64,000 nt of DNA from GWE2-40-63 sp050179685 (GCA_050179685.1 JBFXEW010000006.1:1-64000); one strand, 5' to 3'. Counted from the stretch's first letter, positions 42,837 to 52,864 are shown. Translations and numbers: made by a program. The notes: generated by a model from the sequence alone, not told the origin.

Positions 42837-43979
42837 ATGAAAGAGCTAGCTGGATATTTTGAAGCGGTTAATGAAAAAAAATACAAATCGATTGCACAAC
42901 GCGAAGGTTTTTACGGTTCAGTTTTAAGTAAGCATAGTTTTAAGAATATTTCTGATGCAACAAAGATTGTACTTATCGGACTTAGCGAAACACGAAATGC
43001 TTTTGAAATAAACGTTCCCGGCAATAGCGAGATTATTCGTGAATACTTTTATCAGCTGGCAGCTATTAATCGAATCGAAATAGTTGATTTAGGAAACTTA
43101 AAATCAGGGAAAAAAGTGCAGGATACGTATGCTGCACTTAAGCATATTATCAGTTATTTTATTGGCCGGAATATTATACCCGTATTTTTTGGGGGTACAC
43201 AGGATTTAACTTTGCCGATGGTTCAGGGAGTTTTTGATCAACAATCCAATTGTGAACTGGTTGTTGCCGATGCACTTTTTGATTTAAACAACGATGTGGA
43301 ATTACACTCTAAGAACTTTATAGGCAAATTACACCAATTATATCCTGAAAAACTGGAACAATCGGTGGTGGCTTATCAATCGTACCTTACAAGCAATCAA
43401 CAACAGCGTTTTTTAAGCGACAATTCGATCAATGTCATGCGGCTTGGTTTGCTTCGCAACGGATGGTCGCAAGTAGAACCTTTATTACGCGATGCTGATT
43501 TACTTTCATTCGATTTATCGAGCATTCGTTTTTCCGATTGTCCGGGAGCCATATCAACCGGGCCCAATGGCTTGTATGCTGAAGAGGCTTGTCAATTGGT
43601 TCATCTGGCCGGTATAAGCGATAAATTAAAAGCTGTCGGGATTTTCGATTTTCAACCTGAACGCGACATCCACAATCAAACGGCGCAGCTCATTGCCCAG
43701 CTAATCTGGCATTTTATTCAGGGCGTAAGTCAACGCAAAGGCGATTGGCCGGCCAAACCCATTAATCAGTATAAAAAGATTTATGTGAAGATTGAAAAAA
43801 CTGAATCTGATTTGGTTTTTTATCAAAACGCACAAAACAATCGCTACTGGATTGAATTACCCGATGGGCAAGGGAACGAAACACGAATTGTATCTTGTTC
43901 TGAGAAGGATTATAAAGATATTTGTAACAACGAAATACCCGAAAGAATTTGGAAAAGTATTAGCCGCTTTTTAAAATAA
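42837..43979 (+). CDS. Arginase/formimidoylglutamase-fold protein with eroded metal sites
   Basis: A 380-residue protein with the arginase-family core: FFGGTQDLTLPMV (residues 118-130), LVVADALFDLNND (141-153) and LLSFDLSSIRFSDCPGA (222-238). In active members these read GGDHS, DAHxD and SFDxDxxDP. Here the metal-binding His residues are gone (GGTQD 119-123, DALFD 145-149) and the third motif loses its second Asp (SFDLS 224-228). I infer a pseudoenzyme or a protein with changed chemistry. It starts one base after topA ends and lies 130 bp before porP of the T9SS cluster. Confidence 0.85.
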   Translation: MKELAGYFEAVNEKKYKSIAQREGFYGSVLSKHSFKNISDATKIVLIGLSETRNAFEINVPGNSEIIREYFYQLAAINRIEIVDLGNLKSGKKVQDTYAALKHIISYFIGRNIIPVFFGGTQDLTLPMVQGVFDQQSNCELVVADALFDLNNDVELHSKNFIGKLHQLYPEKLEQSVVAYQSYLTSNQQQRFLSDNSINVMRLGLLRNGWSQVEPLLRDADLLSFDLSSIRFSDCPGAISTGPNGLYAEEACQLVHLAGISDKLKAVGIFDFQPERDIHNQTAQLIAQLIWHFIQGVSQRKGDWPAKPINQYKKIYVKIEKTESDLVFYQNAQNNRYWIELPDGQGNETRIVSCSEKDYKDICNNEIPERIWKSISRFLK

Positions 43980-44109
43980 TAGCAGGCTGATATACTTCCT
44001 TTAGCGTATAGGCGTTTATTAATTGCAAATTATTTACTAAACTTGCTTCACGATTTAATTTTTATTTATTTTACAAAAAACCACATAAAAAAGAATTGCA
44101 ATAAGTCAA

Positions 44110-45069
44110 ATGCGGCATAAACACATAGCAATCATACTATTTCTTATTATATCCTTGAATGGATTCGGACAAAATGCGAATTATTCAAGTTTGTATATGT
44201 TTAATCAGATGTATTATAATCCGGGTTATGCCGGCGATGGAAATGATATTGAATTTAAAGGTCTAATCCGGAATCAGTGGATGGGATTCCCCGGGGCGCC
44301 TAATACCCAAACATTTAATATCGACGCCCCGTTTAAGCTTTTTCATCAGCAACACGGAGCTGCAATTTCAATTATTATTGACGAATTTGGAAATTTCAGA
44401 AACACTGGACTAAATATTTCGTATGCATACAGACGTTCATTGATTCAGGGTGATTTAGGTATTGGTGTTGGCCTTAGTATGTTAAACCATGCTATTGACG
44501 GAGAGTGGATTAGAAACGAGGGCTCGGTTGATCCATCCATTCCGGAACCCGGAGCCACAGCACCTTTAATAATTGACCTGAACCTTGGATTGTATTATCG
44601 ATCAGACAATTTATTTATGAGTGTTTCTATGATGAATGCCATGAGTAGTCATGTAAAGTATATAAACGAAGAAGGTGCAAGCAATGTGTCGACCAACAAC
44701 AGTTCGTTTTTTGGCCGGCAGATTTTTTTTAGCACCGGTTACGATTACCAGTTGGCTAATCCAATGTTTGCTATTCAGCCGGGAGCTTTTGTTGCTACTG
44801 ATTTCGCGTCCACACAGCTTACCGTTTCGGGAATTGTTACATACAGCCGAAAAGTGTTTGCCGGGTTAAGCTATAAGCAAACCGATGCCGTAACCGTTCT
44901 TGCAGGCATTGATTTGCCCAGTGGAATTAATGTAGCGGTTTCCTATGGTTTAAATACTTCAAGGATAATAAGAAGTAGCACCGGTTCGTTTGAATTCATG
45001 GTGGGTTATTCGTTCAATTTAGATATTGATAAGGATAACCGGAAGTTTAAAAGCGTGCGTTTTCTTTAA
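44110..45069 (+). CDS. porP: T9SS membrane protein, PorP/SprF family
   Basis: A 319-residue outer-membrane protein with a signal peptide (MRHKHIAIILFLIISLNGFGQ). The family start is clear: YSSLYMFNQMYYNPGYAGDG followed by RNQWMGFPGAPNT, with beta-strand repeats to a terminal region FEFMVGYSFNLDID. PorP-type proteins are part of, or partner with, the type IX secretion machine at the outer membrane and help attach secreted adhesins. It is the first gene of the gldKLMN cluster, 60 bp before gldK. Confidence 0.93.
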   Translation: MRHKHIAIILFLIISLNGFGQNANYSSLYMFNQMYYNPGYAGDGNDIEFKGLIRNQWMGFPGAPNTQTFNIDAPFKLFHQQHGAAISIIIDEFGNFRNTGLNISYAYRRSLIQGDLGIGVGLSMLNHAIDGEWIRNEGSVDPSIPEPGATAPLIIDLNLGLYYRSDNLFMSVSMMNAMSSHVKYINEEGASNVSTNNSSFFGRQIFFSTGYDYQLANPMFAIQPGAFVATDFASTQLTVSGIVTYSRKVFAGLSYKQTDAVTVLAGIDLPSGINVAVSYGLNTSRIIRSSTGSFEFMVGYSFNLDIDKDNRKFKSVRFL

Positions 45070-45129
45070 TTTGGTTTTTTAATTTATTTTGTTCATTTTT
45101 ATATTTCTAAAAATACATATCGATAGACT

Positions 45130-46506
45130 ATGAAAAATCTAGCAATTTTGAGTGTCGCCTTACTAATTTTTGCCGGTTGCGCAAATTACGACAATGGAGA
45201 ACTGGTTGGTGTTCAAGACAGAGCATCATGGTATAATGCTCCTCCACTCGGAATGGTTGTTGTTCCCAAAGGAAGTTTCCGTATGGGTCCTAACGATCAG
45301 GATGTTCCCTGGGCAAGCACTTCACAATCAAAAAATGTTTCAATTGCTGCTTTCTATATGGATGAAACCGAAATTACCAATAACGAATACCGACAATTTG
45401 TTTTTTGGGTTAGAGATTCGTTAGCATACCGTATGCTTGGTGAGCAAATTGATGAATACCTTATTTCTGAAGATCAATTCGGAGAAGAGATTGACCCTCC
45501 CTACATTAACTGGAATCAGGAAATTATTTGGGACGATCAGGAGCAGAATGAAATTCTTGAAGACATGTTCTACCCGGAACACGAACGCTTTTACCGTCAA
45601 AAAAACATTGATCCCCGTAAGTTAAACTACGAGTATTTTTGGATTGATTACAAACAGGCAGCTCAAAAATTCACCTTTGAAAACGAAAACCGCCGCCATT
45701 ACAATTATAAAACCGGTCAGTACGATGGTGAAATTGTAGATTTAGATGGAAAAAGAGTTCCAATTAAAGACAGGAGTTCTTTTATAATGCGCGACATGGT
45801 TAATGTTTATCCTGACACCTTGTGTTGGATCAGTGATTTTTCATACAGCTATAATGAACCAATGGCAAACATGTATTTCTGGCATGCTGCTTTCGATAAT
45901 TATCCGGTAGTGGGTGTTAGTTGGAAGCAGGCTTCAGCCTTTGCTATTTGGAGAACATCTTATATGAATGCTTATTTATCTTCGGTAGGTCAGTTTTTTG
46001 TACAGGATTATCGTTTGCCAATGGAATCGGAATGGGAATATGCTTCACGGGGTGGACTTGATTTAGCTGTTTATCCCTGGGGAGGACCTTATACCAGAAA
46101 CGACAAAGGTTGTTTCCTGGCTAACTTTAAGCCCATGCGTGGTGATTATGTCGACGATGGCGGCTTGCATACTGTTGAGGTTGCAATTTATGAAGCCAAC
46201 GATTATGGTTTGTACGATATGGCCGGGAATGTTTCAGAATGGACTGCCAACGCTTTCGACGAAAGTGCCTACAGTTTTACCCACGACATGAATCCTTATT
46301 ATAAATACCATGCTTTATCAGATGATCCTCCAGCAATGAAACGAAAAGTTGTTCGTGGGGGTTCATGGAAAGATATTGGTTACTATTTACAAAATGCAGT
46401 ACGGACCTACGAATACCAGGATACAGCTAAAGCGTATATTGGATTCCGTTGTGTACGTTCCTATATGGGCCCCGATGAAACCGGAGCCAAGTCGAATGTT
46501 TATTAG
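45130..46506 (+). CDS. gldK: Gliding/T9SS lipoprotein GldK
   Basis: A 458-residue lipoprotein (MKNLAILSVALLIFAGC, lipobox FAGC). The body is a formylglycine-generating-enzyme-like (FGE-sulfatase) domain: MVVVPKGSFRMGPNDQD, DETEITNNEYRQFVFW, PMESEWEYASRGG, YDMAGNVSEWTANAF and VVRGGSWKDIG...YIGFRCVRS. GldK uses this fold structurally, forming with GldN a periplasmic ring tied to the outer membrane. The long charged insert at about residues 100-240 is typical of GldK. Next to gldL at 22 bp. Confidence 0.95.
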   Translation: MKNLAILSVALLIFAGCANYDNGELVGVQDRASWYNAPPLGMVVVPKGSFRMGPNDQDVPWASTSQSKNVSIAAFYMDETEITNNEYRQFVFWVRDSLAYRMLGEQIDEYLISEDQFGEEIDPPYINWNQEIIWDDQEQNEILEDMFYPEHERFYRQKNIDPRKLNYEYFWIDYKQAAQKFTFENENRRHYNYKTGQYDGEIVDLDGKRVPIKDRSSFIMRDMVNVYPDTLCWISDFSYSYNEPMANMYFWHAAFDNYPVVGVSWKQASAFAIWRTSYMNAYLSSVGQFFVQDYRLPMESEWEYASRGGLDLAVYPWGGPYTRNDKGCFLANFKPMRGDYVDDGGLHTVEVAIYEANDYGLYDMAGNVSEWTANAFDESAYSFTHDMNPYYKYHALSDDPPAMKRKVVRGGSWKDIGYYLQNAVRTYEYQDTAKAYIGFRCVRSYMGPDETGAKSNVY

Positions 46507-46528
46507 TGTATCATAAATAGCTTAAGCC

Positions 46529-47605
46529 ATGTTAAGTATAAACGAATTAGTAGAGAGTAAAGGCTATAAAAACTTTATGAAGTATGTGTATGGATGGGGA
46601 GCCTCTATCGTTTTAGTTGGAGCGCTTTTTAAAATCCTTCACTTACCCGGTTCTTCACTAATGCTTACCGTAGGTTTGCTGGTTGAGGCCCTTATTTTCT
46701 TTTTCTCCGGATTCGAGCCTTTGCACGAGGAATTAGACTGGACCTTAGTTTATCCTGAACTAGCGGGTTTGTCTGATGAGTTTGATGACGACGATGCTCA
46801 AGTAAGAAGTTTTGAACGCGTACACGACATTCCTCAGGTAATTGGTGTTCCTGTTGGAGGTGGAGGCGGAGGTTTTGTTGGCGGTACAGCCGAAGGAACT
46901 CCGGCCCAAAGTCATGCTGGCGGAGCCGTTTCAGGAGGCGGAGGAGTAAGCTATGTTGGGGGCGGAAGTCCTTCAGCTTTGGCGCGATTCGATGAGTTGT
47001 TGGAAAAGGCCGAAATTGGTCCGGAAATATTCGATAAACTTGGGCAAGGCTTAAATAACCTAAGTAAAACAGCCGAAAAATTGGCAGATATTTCAGATGC
47101 AGGTGTAGCAGTAAATGCTTTTACTACATCAATGAAATCAGCTTCTGAGTCGGTTGGAAAACTCGACGAGGTTTATCAAAAATCAGGAGAAGCCTTAAAG
47201 GAATCGGTGAATAACTTATCGGAATCGTACGTTAACACTGCTCAAACATTTAATGAGTCGAGCAATCAGCTTACTGAAGCTTATGCTAATTTTGCCAATA
47301 AATTAACAGCTGAAATAGATAATGTTGGAACCGAAGGATCGAACTATACGCAAAAGCTTGGATCGTTAAATTCAAATTTATCAGCGTTGAATGCAGTTTA
47401 CGAACTTCAGGTTCAAAATATGAACCAACAAATAAATGCATCGCAGGAGTATTATAATGAGTTGCATAAAGTGGTAGGAAACATCAACCAAACAGTTGAA
47501 CACACAAATAAATTAAACCAAGGCGTAGTTGAACTTGAGAAGAACATAGCTTCCCTGAACAGTATATATGGGAATATGTTATCTTCAGTAAACCTTAACA
47601 AGTAA
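46529..47605 (+). CDS. gldL: T9SS motor protein GldL
   Basis: A 358-residue inner-membrane protein. Two transmembrane helices lie at about residues 20-70 (YGWGASIVLVGALFKILHLP and SLMLTVGLLVEALIFFFSGF), including the conserved Lys and Glu of the proton-driven GldLM motor. A glycine-rich linker at about 108-152 leads to a long helical coiled-coil tail (ELLEKAEIGPEIFDKLGQG to the end). It associates with GldM to energise secretion and gliding. 17 bp before gldM. Confidence 0.95.
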   Translation: MLSINELVESKGYKNFMKYVYGWGASIVLVGALFKILHLPGSSLMLTVGLLVEALIFFFSGFEPLHEELDWTLVYPELAGLSDEFDDDDAQVRSFERVHDIPQVIGVPVGGGGGGFVGGTAEGTPAQSHAGGAVSGGGGVSYVGGGSPSALARFDELLEKAEIGPEIFDKLGQGLNNLSKTAEKLADISDAGVAVNAFTTSMKSASESVGKLDEVYQKSGEALKESVNNLSESYVNTAQTFNESSNQLTEAYANFANKLTAEIDNVGTEGSNYTQKLGSLNSNLSALNAVYELQVQNMNQQINASQEYYNELHKVVGNINQTVEHTNKLNQGVVELEKNIASLNSIYGNMLSSVNLNK

Positions 47606-47622
47606 CTAGAATCAGTTGATAT

Positions 47623-49233
47623 ATGGGTCACGGTAAGGAAACCCCTAGGCAAAAGATGATAGGTCTTATGTACCTGTTCCTGACAGCTTTGATGGCGTTA
47701 AATGTGTCAAAAGATGTTTTGAATTCGTTTATTCTTGTGGGTGAAAGTCTGGAAAAGACAATTGTAAATTACAAATCGAAAAATGACAAACTTTATGAGG
47801 AATTTGCCAAACAACATGCAATAAACCCCGATAAAGTTGGACAATGGAAAACCTTATCGGACGAGGTAGAAAAAAATGCAAATGCTTTGTTCGAAATGCT
47901 GGAGAGTCATAAAATAGGTTTGGCAAAGTATGCTGAGGGAGAAGAAACACCTGCCGTTGTGAATGGAAAATTCGACATTAACTTATTAGAACAAAAAGAT
48001 AATATTGATAAGGGAGGTGAATATTTTGGTGAGCTGGGTAAAAAGCATGGAGTAACCATTCGTGAGGCGATAAACGAATACCGTGAAATGTTATTAAGGA
48101 TTGTTCCACCCACCGAAACAGAATTAATTTCAAACATCGAAAAGACACTGGACACACACGATCATCCCGGAAAGGAAGGAGAAGCTCCGCATAGCTGGGT
48201 AAGTGTTACTTTTGAGCATATTCCGCTTATTGCCGATTTTGTAATGCTAACCAAATTGCAAACCGACGTTAAAAACATGGAAACCGATGTGGTTAATTAT
48301 TTATTTAACCAAATAACCGCCGGTGACTTTAAGGTTAACGCTATGGAAGCCACCGTTATTCCTAACTCAAGTTATGTGATGCGGGGAGGTGAATACAATG
48401 CCAAGGTTTTTCTTGCCGCTTACGATTCAACGCAGGCACCAACAATTCTTATTGGCGATTACCGTGAAACCAGCGAGGGAAAATACGAAATGTTAGGAGC
48501 CTACGACTCATTGATGGTAGAGCAAGGGAAAGGAATTTATAAAAAAGCGGCAACATCGGTTGGTGATAAAAAATGGGGCGGGCTTATTAAGGTTAAATCG
48601 CCTGGTGGTGAAGAAGTCATGTATCCATTCGAGGTTGAATACCAGGTGGCAGAACCAAATCTGGTAGTTTCGCCCACTAAGATGAACGTATTTTACTATG
48701 GAATTGAAAATCCGGTAGCAATATCTGTTCCCGGCATACCTTCCGATAAAATTATACCTACTATTCCATCAGGAGCAACCATTCGTAAAGTAAAAGACGG
48801 TTACGAAGTTAAACCCACCAAAAGGAACGGAACTGTTGCTGTACAGGTTTTTGCCGAGATCGACGGTGCCCGCAAATCGATGGGTAGTATGGAGTTTCGT
48901 ATCCGTACCATTCCTTCGCCTGTGGCAAAAGTTATGGGACAGGCAAGTGGTTCTATTTCAAAAGCTATGTTAAGTAATGCACCCGGGGTATATGCTGAAC
49001 TGGAGGATTTTGTGTTTGACTTAAAATTTGTTATAACTCAGTTTACCCTGGTTTCGCAAGACGGTATTTATACCAAAGAACTTAATGTTAAAGGAAATTC
49101 ATTCTCGAAAGAACAACAGGATGCAATAAAAGGAGCAAAAACCGGTTCGCGTATTACCATTGAAAATATCGAAGCACGAGGACCAGATGGGCAGGTTAAA
49201 CCGCTGGCTCCCATTGTATTTAAATTAAAATAA
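47623..49233 (+). CDS. gldM: T9SS motor protein GldM
   Basis: A 536-residue protein with one N-terminal transmembrane helix (KMIGLMYLFLTALMALNVSK, about residues 12-31) and a long periplasmic part of stacked domains (a helical D1, then beta domains from about residue 230, with NLVVSPTKMNVFYYGIENPV and the terminal GPDGQVKPLAPIVFKLK). GldM bridges the inner-membrane motor to the GldK/GldN ring. Starts MGHGKETPRQKM, the usual family beginning. Confidence 0.96.
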   Translation: MGHGKETPRQKMIGLMYLFLTALMALNVSKDVLNSFILVGESLEKTIVNYKSKNDKLYEEFAKQHAINPDKVGQWKTLSDEVEKNANALFEMLESHKIGLAKYAEGEETPAVVNGKFDINLLEQKDNIDKGGEYFGELGKKHGVTIREAINEYREMLLRIVPPTETELISNIEKTLDTHDHPGKEGEAPHSWVSVTFEHIPLIADFVMLTKLQTDVKNMETDVVNYLFNQITAGDFKVNAMEATVIPNSSYVMRGGEYNAKVFLAAYDSTQAPTILIGDYRETSEGKYEMLGAYDSLMVEQGKGIYKKAATSVGDKKWGGLIKVKSPGGEEVMYPFEVEYQVAEPNLVVSPTKMNVFYYGIENPVAISVPGIPSDKIIPTIPSGATIRKVKDGYEVKPTKRNGTVAVQVFAEIDGARKSMGSMEFRIRTIPSPVAKVMGQASGSISKAMLSNAPGVYAELEDFVFDLKFVITQFTLVSQDGIYTKELNVKGNSFSKEQQDAIKGAKTGSRITIENIEARGPDGQVKPLAPIVFKLK

Positions 49234-49244
49234 AAAAAATTGAT

Positions 49245-50105
49245 ATGAAGAAGTTTATTGTAGTTTCATTTATCGCATTTGCTTTTATTTGTGCTCCTAA
49301 TCAAGAGAGTCAGGCACAAGTATTGGATGGCATTTATGTAAAAGAACATGTACCTGCCCGAAAGCCGGCACCCTATAAATTTTTACGCGAAAGCGATGTT
49401 ATGTGGTCGAAACGTGTGTGGCGGGTAATCGATCTTCGTGAGAAAATTAATCATCCTTTGTATTATCCAACTACTCAGATTGGTGACCGGATGAGCCTTA
49501 TCGATTTAATGATTTGGGGTATCAATAACGAAGGGATTACACCTTACGCCACTGATGACGACCGCTTTACCCAGCCCATTACACGAAGCCAGATAGATGT
49601 TGCTTTTGGGGCTGTTCCAAAAACCATTACGTTTACCGACGAGAATGGAAATGAAGTTTCAAAAACCATTACTGAAGAGAAAAACACTTCCGAAGTAAAG
49701 CAATTTATTGTAAAGGAAGACTGGTTCTTCGACCGCCAACATTCCATTATGGATGCCCGGATTATAGGATTATGTCCTGTTCGCTGGTATACTGTTGAAA
49801 ACCAATCGGGTGATGTTGACGAAGATGCCACCATAAGAATTCAGCAGGTGTTTTGGATTTATTTCCCCGAAGCCCGCAGAATTTTTGCCAATCACGAAGT
49901 ATTCAATCAGTTTAACGATGCGGAACGCAGAACTTTCGACGACATATTTTTCAAAAGAAAATTTAACAGCTTTATAGTTCGCGAATCGAACGTGCACGAC
50001 GACCGGGGAATCAGCGAATATACGCTGGGTTTGCAAAGCCTGCTCGAAGCGGAACGAATTAAAAAGCGTATTACTGATTACGAACAGGATTTATGGAACT
50101 ACTAA
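49245..50105 (+). CDS. gldN: T9SS ring protein GldN
   Basis: A 286-residue periplasmic protein with a signal peptide (MKKFIVVSFIAFAFICAPNQ...SQA). Family features: RESDVMWSKRVWRVIDLREK near residue 50, HPLYYPTTQIGDRMSLIDLM, and the C-terminal SEYTLGLQSLLEAERIKKRI. GldN (PorN) partners GldK in the ring and contacts GldM. It is the last gene of the porP-gldKLMN unit and ends at a terminator. Confidence 0.95.
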   Translation: MKKFIVVSFIAFAFICAPNQESQAQVLDGIYVKEHVPARKPAPYKFLRESDVMWSKRVWRVIDLREKINHPLYYPTTQIGDRMSLIDLMIWGINNEGITPYATDDDRFTQPITRSQIDVAFGAVPKTITFTDENGNEVSKTITEEKNTSEVKQFIVKEDWFFDRQHSIMDARIIGLCPVRWYTVENQSGDVDEDATIRIQQVFWIYFPEARRIFANHEVFNQFNDAERRTFDDIFFKRKFNSFIVRESNVHDDRGISEYTLGLQSLLEAERIKKRITDYEQDLWNY

Positions 50106-50113
50106 AAACGATA

Positions 50114-50144
50114 TAAAAAAAGCCTCTTAAAGAGGCTTTTTTTA
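50114..50144. terminator. Bidirectional terminator between gldN and the mannose-1-P gene
   Basis: AAAAAGCCTCTT pairs with AAGAGGCTTTTTT with almost no loop, flanked by A-run and T-run, so it works both ways. The minus-strand gene's stop (50142) lies within its right end. Confidence 0.88.
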
Positions 50145-51233
50145 TATGAATTTTTCTCCTTTTTTAACTTTTATATCGTTAACAAAAAGCCGTATTTGCT
50201 GTTCGTCTTTTTTATTGCAAATAAGCAGGGCATCCGGAGTATCAATCACAATATAATCGGTTAACCCTTGAACCACCATTAGTTTTCCTTCTGTCGATTT
50301 GATAATTGAGTTTGTGGTATTGTAAGTTAAAATATGATTTCCGTTCAGCGCATTGTTTTCATCATTCTTCTCGGCATGATCGAAAAGCGAGGTCCAGGTT
50401 CCCAAATCGGACCAGCCAAAACTGGCACCCAATACAAATACATTCGAAGCTTTTTCCATAATTCCATAATCGATGGAAATATTTCTGCATGACGGGTAGA
50501 TTTCTTCGATAGCCTTTACCTCCTCCTGCGTTCCAAAAACATCTGCTTTTTCGTTAAAGGCATTGTAAACATCTTCGAGGTATTTTGAAAAAGAATCCTG
50601 AATTGATTTGAGCGACCAAAGGAATATTCCGCTGTTCCAGAAAAACTCTCCGCTTTCGACAAAGAATTTCGCCAATTCAAGATCAGGTTTTTCGGTAAAG
50701 GTTTTTACCTTTTTAATATCGGACCCTATTTCCGATTTTTTGTCTTTGTTAATTTGAATGTATCCGTAACCGGTGTCGGGTCGGGTGGGTTCAATTCCCA
50801 ATGTTAACAGGGCGTCGTTGTTGCTAACATAATCAAAACCTTTTTGAAGCGTTTCAATAAAAGCGGTTTCATTCATTATTAAATGATCCGATGGAGCCAC
50901 AACAATTCTGGCATTGGGATTAACGTTCTGGATTCGGAAATTTGCATAAGCAATACAAGGAGCAGTATTTCTTCGTGCGGGTTCCAACAGCACTTGCGAA
51001 GCATTAATTTGAGGCAACTGCTCTAAAGTAATTTGCTGATATTCGGCGCTGGTTACAATATAGATATTCTCCCGTGGACAAATCTTCAGAAATCGGTCGA
51101 AAGTTTGTTGTAATAAGGTTTTTCCGGTTCCAAGAATATCAATAAACTGTTTTGGAAGCGACGACCGGCTGATGGGCCAAAACCTTGTACCAGCACCTCC
51201 GGCCATAATAACACAAAAATTATTTGTATTCAT
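50142..51233 (-). CDS. manC: Mannose-1-phosphate guanylyltransferase
   Basis: A 363-residue nucleotidyltransferase forming GDP-mannose from mannose-1-phosphate and GTP. The pyrophosphorylase motif is MAGGAGTRFWPISRSSLPKQ (about residues 10-29), followed by RIVVAPSDHLIMNE, FTEKPDLELAKFF with the sugar-phosphate signature, and a region near GWSDLGTWTSLFDH. There is no C-terminal isomerase domain, unlike the fused enterobacterial type. Supplies mannose-derived sugars for surface glycans and perhaps for glycosylation of secreted adhesins. Confidence 0.93.
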   Translation of the reverse strand: MNTNNFCVIMAGGAGTRFWPISRSSLPKQFIDILGTGKTLLQQTFDRFLKICPRENIYIVTSAEYQQITLEQLPQINASQVLLEPARRNTAPCIAYANFRIQNVNPNARIVVAPSDHLIMNETAFIETLQKGFDYVSNNDALLTLGIEPTRPDTGYGYIQINKDKKSEIGSDIKKVKTFTEKPDLELAKFFVESGEFFWNSGIFLWSLKSIQDSFSKYLEDVYNAFNEKADVFGTQEEVKAIEEIYPSCRNISIDYGIMEKASNVFVLGASFGWSDLGTWTSLFDHAEKNDENNALNGNHILTYNTTNSIIKSTEGKLMVVQGLTDYIVIDTPDALLICNKKDEQQIRLFVNDIKVKKGEKFI

Positions 51234-51374
51234 GATATAATAGTTTGAATGTTTTGGGTTTTTCCAATTTTTTTGCTTCTAATGGAGCCGCTAATATAAG
51301 CATTTTATTTAGGGTTTCTTTTTTTGATAATTGCTAAGGTTTTTAATACTTTGCATAACATAAAATAATGACTA

Positions 51375-52115
51375 ATGAGAACCATGTTTCATATAGGCCG
51401 GTACTTTGTTTTTATGTATCAAGTTTTTTCAAAACCTGAAAAACATAAAATCTGGTTCAGGCAATTTTTCAGAGAAGTTCAAAGTCTTGGATTAAGTTCC
51501 ACAGGAATAATAATCCTTGTTTCTTTATTTATTGGAGCAGCCATAACCATTCAGATGGCATACAATATTACAAGCCCGTTGGTACCCGATTATGTGATAA
51601 GCCTAACCACCCGCGATACCATGTTGCTCGAGTTTTCGTCAACCATTATATCGTTGGTACTGGCAGGAAAAGTGGGTTCAAACATTGCTTCTGAGATTGG
51701 TACCATGCGGGTTTCGGAACAGATTGATGCCTTGGAAATTATGGGAATCAATCCGGCTTCATTTCTGGTTTCTCCAAAAATTTTTGCTTTCATGTTTTTT
51801 ATTCCTTTTTTGGTAATTATTAGCATGTTTGTTGGAATTGCCGGGGGCTGGTTGTCGGCAGTTTTTGTGGGTGTCATTTCGCCACAGGATTACATTACAG
51901 GAATCCAGCTATACTTTATCCCCTATTATATAACTTATTCCATCATAAAATCGCTTTTTTATGCTTTTCTGATCGTTTCCATATCATCATATCAGGGATA
52001 TTATGTTAGCGGTGGAGCTTTGGAAGTTGGGCGGGCCAGCACGCGTGCCGTGGTTTATAGCATTGTTTTAATTCTTACTTTCGATTTAATTTTAACCCAA
52101 CTCTTGTTGTCATGA
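51375..52115 (+). CDS. mlaE: MlaE-family ABC transporter permease
   Basis: A 246-residue membrane protein with five to six helices and the MlaE signatures GSNIASEIGTMRVSEQIDAL and MGINPASFLVSPKIFA. The family moves phospholipids between inner and outer membranes to keep lipid asymmetry. Its stop overlaps the ATPase gene by four bases, so they are translated together. A TTTG-N19-ATACTTTG promoter-like pair lies about 20-50 bases upstream. The MlaD-type substrate-binding subunit is not in the window. Confidence 0.93.
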   Translation: MRTMFHIGRYFVFMYQVFSKPEKHKIWFRQFFREVQSLGLSSTGIIILVSLFIGAAITIQMAYNITSPLVPDYVISLTTRDTMLLEFSSTIISLVLAGKVGSNIASEIGTMRVSEQIDALEIMGINPASFLVSPKIFAFMFFIPFLVIISMFVGIAGGWLSAVFVGVISPQDYITGIQLYFIPYYITYSIIKSLFYAFLIVSISSYQGYYVSGGALEVGRASTRAVVYSIVLILTFDLILTQLLLS

Positions 52116-52864
52116 TTGTAGTTGAAGGGGTAAATAAAACCTTTAATGAGGTTCAGGTATTAAAGAATGTTGAAGCCCAGTTTCATCCAGGAAAAGTAAA
52201 CATGGTTATTGGAAAGAGTGGATCAGGAAAAACCGTATTGCTAAAATCGCTGGTTGGTTTGCATAAAATTGATTCGGGTTCCATTAATTTCGACGGACGC
52301 GATTTTACCAAAATGCGAACCAAAGAAAAGATTGCTATACGTAAGGAGGTGGGAATGCTTTTTCAGGGAGGTGCTTTGTTCGACAGTTCAACCATCGAAG
52401 AGAATGTAATTTATCCGCTCGACATGTTCACCAATTTATCGAAGGCAGAAAAACTGCAACGGGCTAACTTTTGCCTTGAACGCGTTAATCTTACCGGAGT
52501 TAATAAACAATTTCCTTCGGAATTAAGTGGTGGAATGCAGAAACGTGCGGCTATTGCGCGGGCTATTGCATTAAACCCCAAATACCTTTTTTGCGACGAA
52601 CCCAATTCCGGGCTCGACCCGCAGACAGCCATAGTTATCGATAAATTGATTCAGGAAATTACCTTGGAGTATGGTATTACTACGGTGGTTAATACTCACG
52701 ATATGAACTCGGTACTGGCAGGTGCCGACAGTGTGGTATTTATTTTTGAAGGGCATTCGTGGTGGCATGGTTCACGTACCGATTTGCTCGATTCAGGCAA
52801 CCCCGAACTCGATGATTTTTTGTTTTCGTCGGAACTCATGCGTCGTATCAGGCCAACAAAGTAG
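52112..52864 (+). CDS. mlaF: MlaF-type ABC transporter ATPase
   Basis: A 250-residue ATPase partner of the MlaE-like permease. Walker A is GKSGSGKTVLLKSL (about residues 35-48), the Q-loop region is VGMLFQGGALFDSSTIEENV, the signature is LSGGMQKRAAIARAIA, and Walker B is YLFCDEPNSGLDP followed by the switch His in VNTHDMNSV. The FQGGALFDS segment is characteristic of the Mla/Ttg2 lipid transporter ATPases. No terminator is obvious after it. Confidence 0.93.
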   Translation: MIVVEGVNKTFNEVQVLKNVEAQFHPGKVNMVIGKSGSGKTVLLKSLVGLHKIDSGSINFDGRDFTKMRTKEKIAIRKEVGMLFQGGALFDSSTIEENVIYPLDMFTNLSKAEKLQRANFCLERVNLTGVNKQFPSELSGGMQKRAAIARAIALNPKYLFCDEPNSGLDPQTAIVIDKLIQEITLEYGITTVVNTHDMNSVLAGADSVVFIFEGHSWWHGSRTDLLDSGNPELDDFLFSSELMRRIRPTK

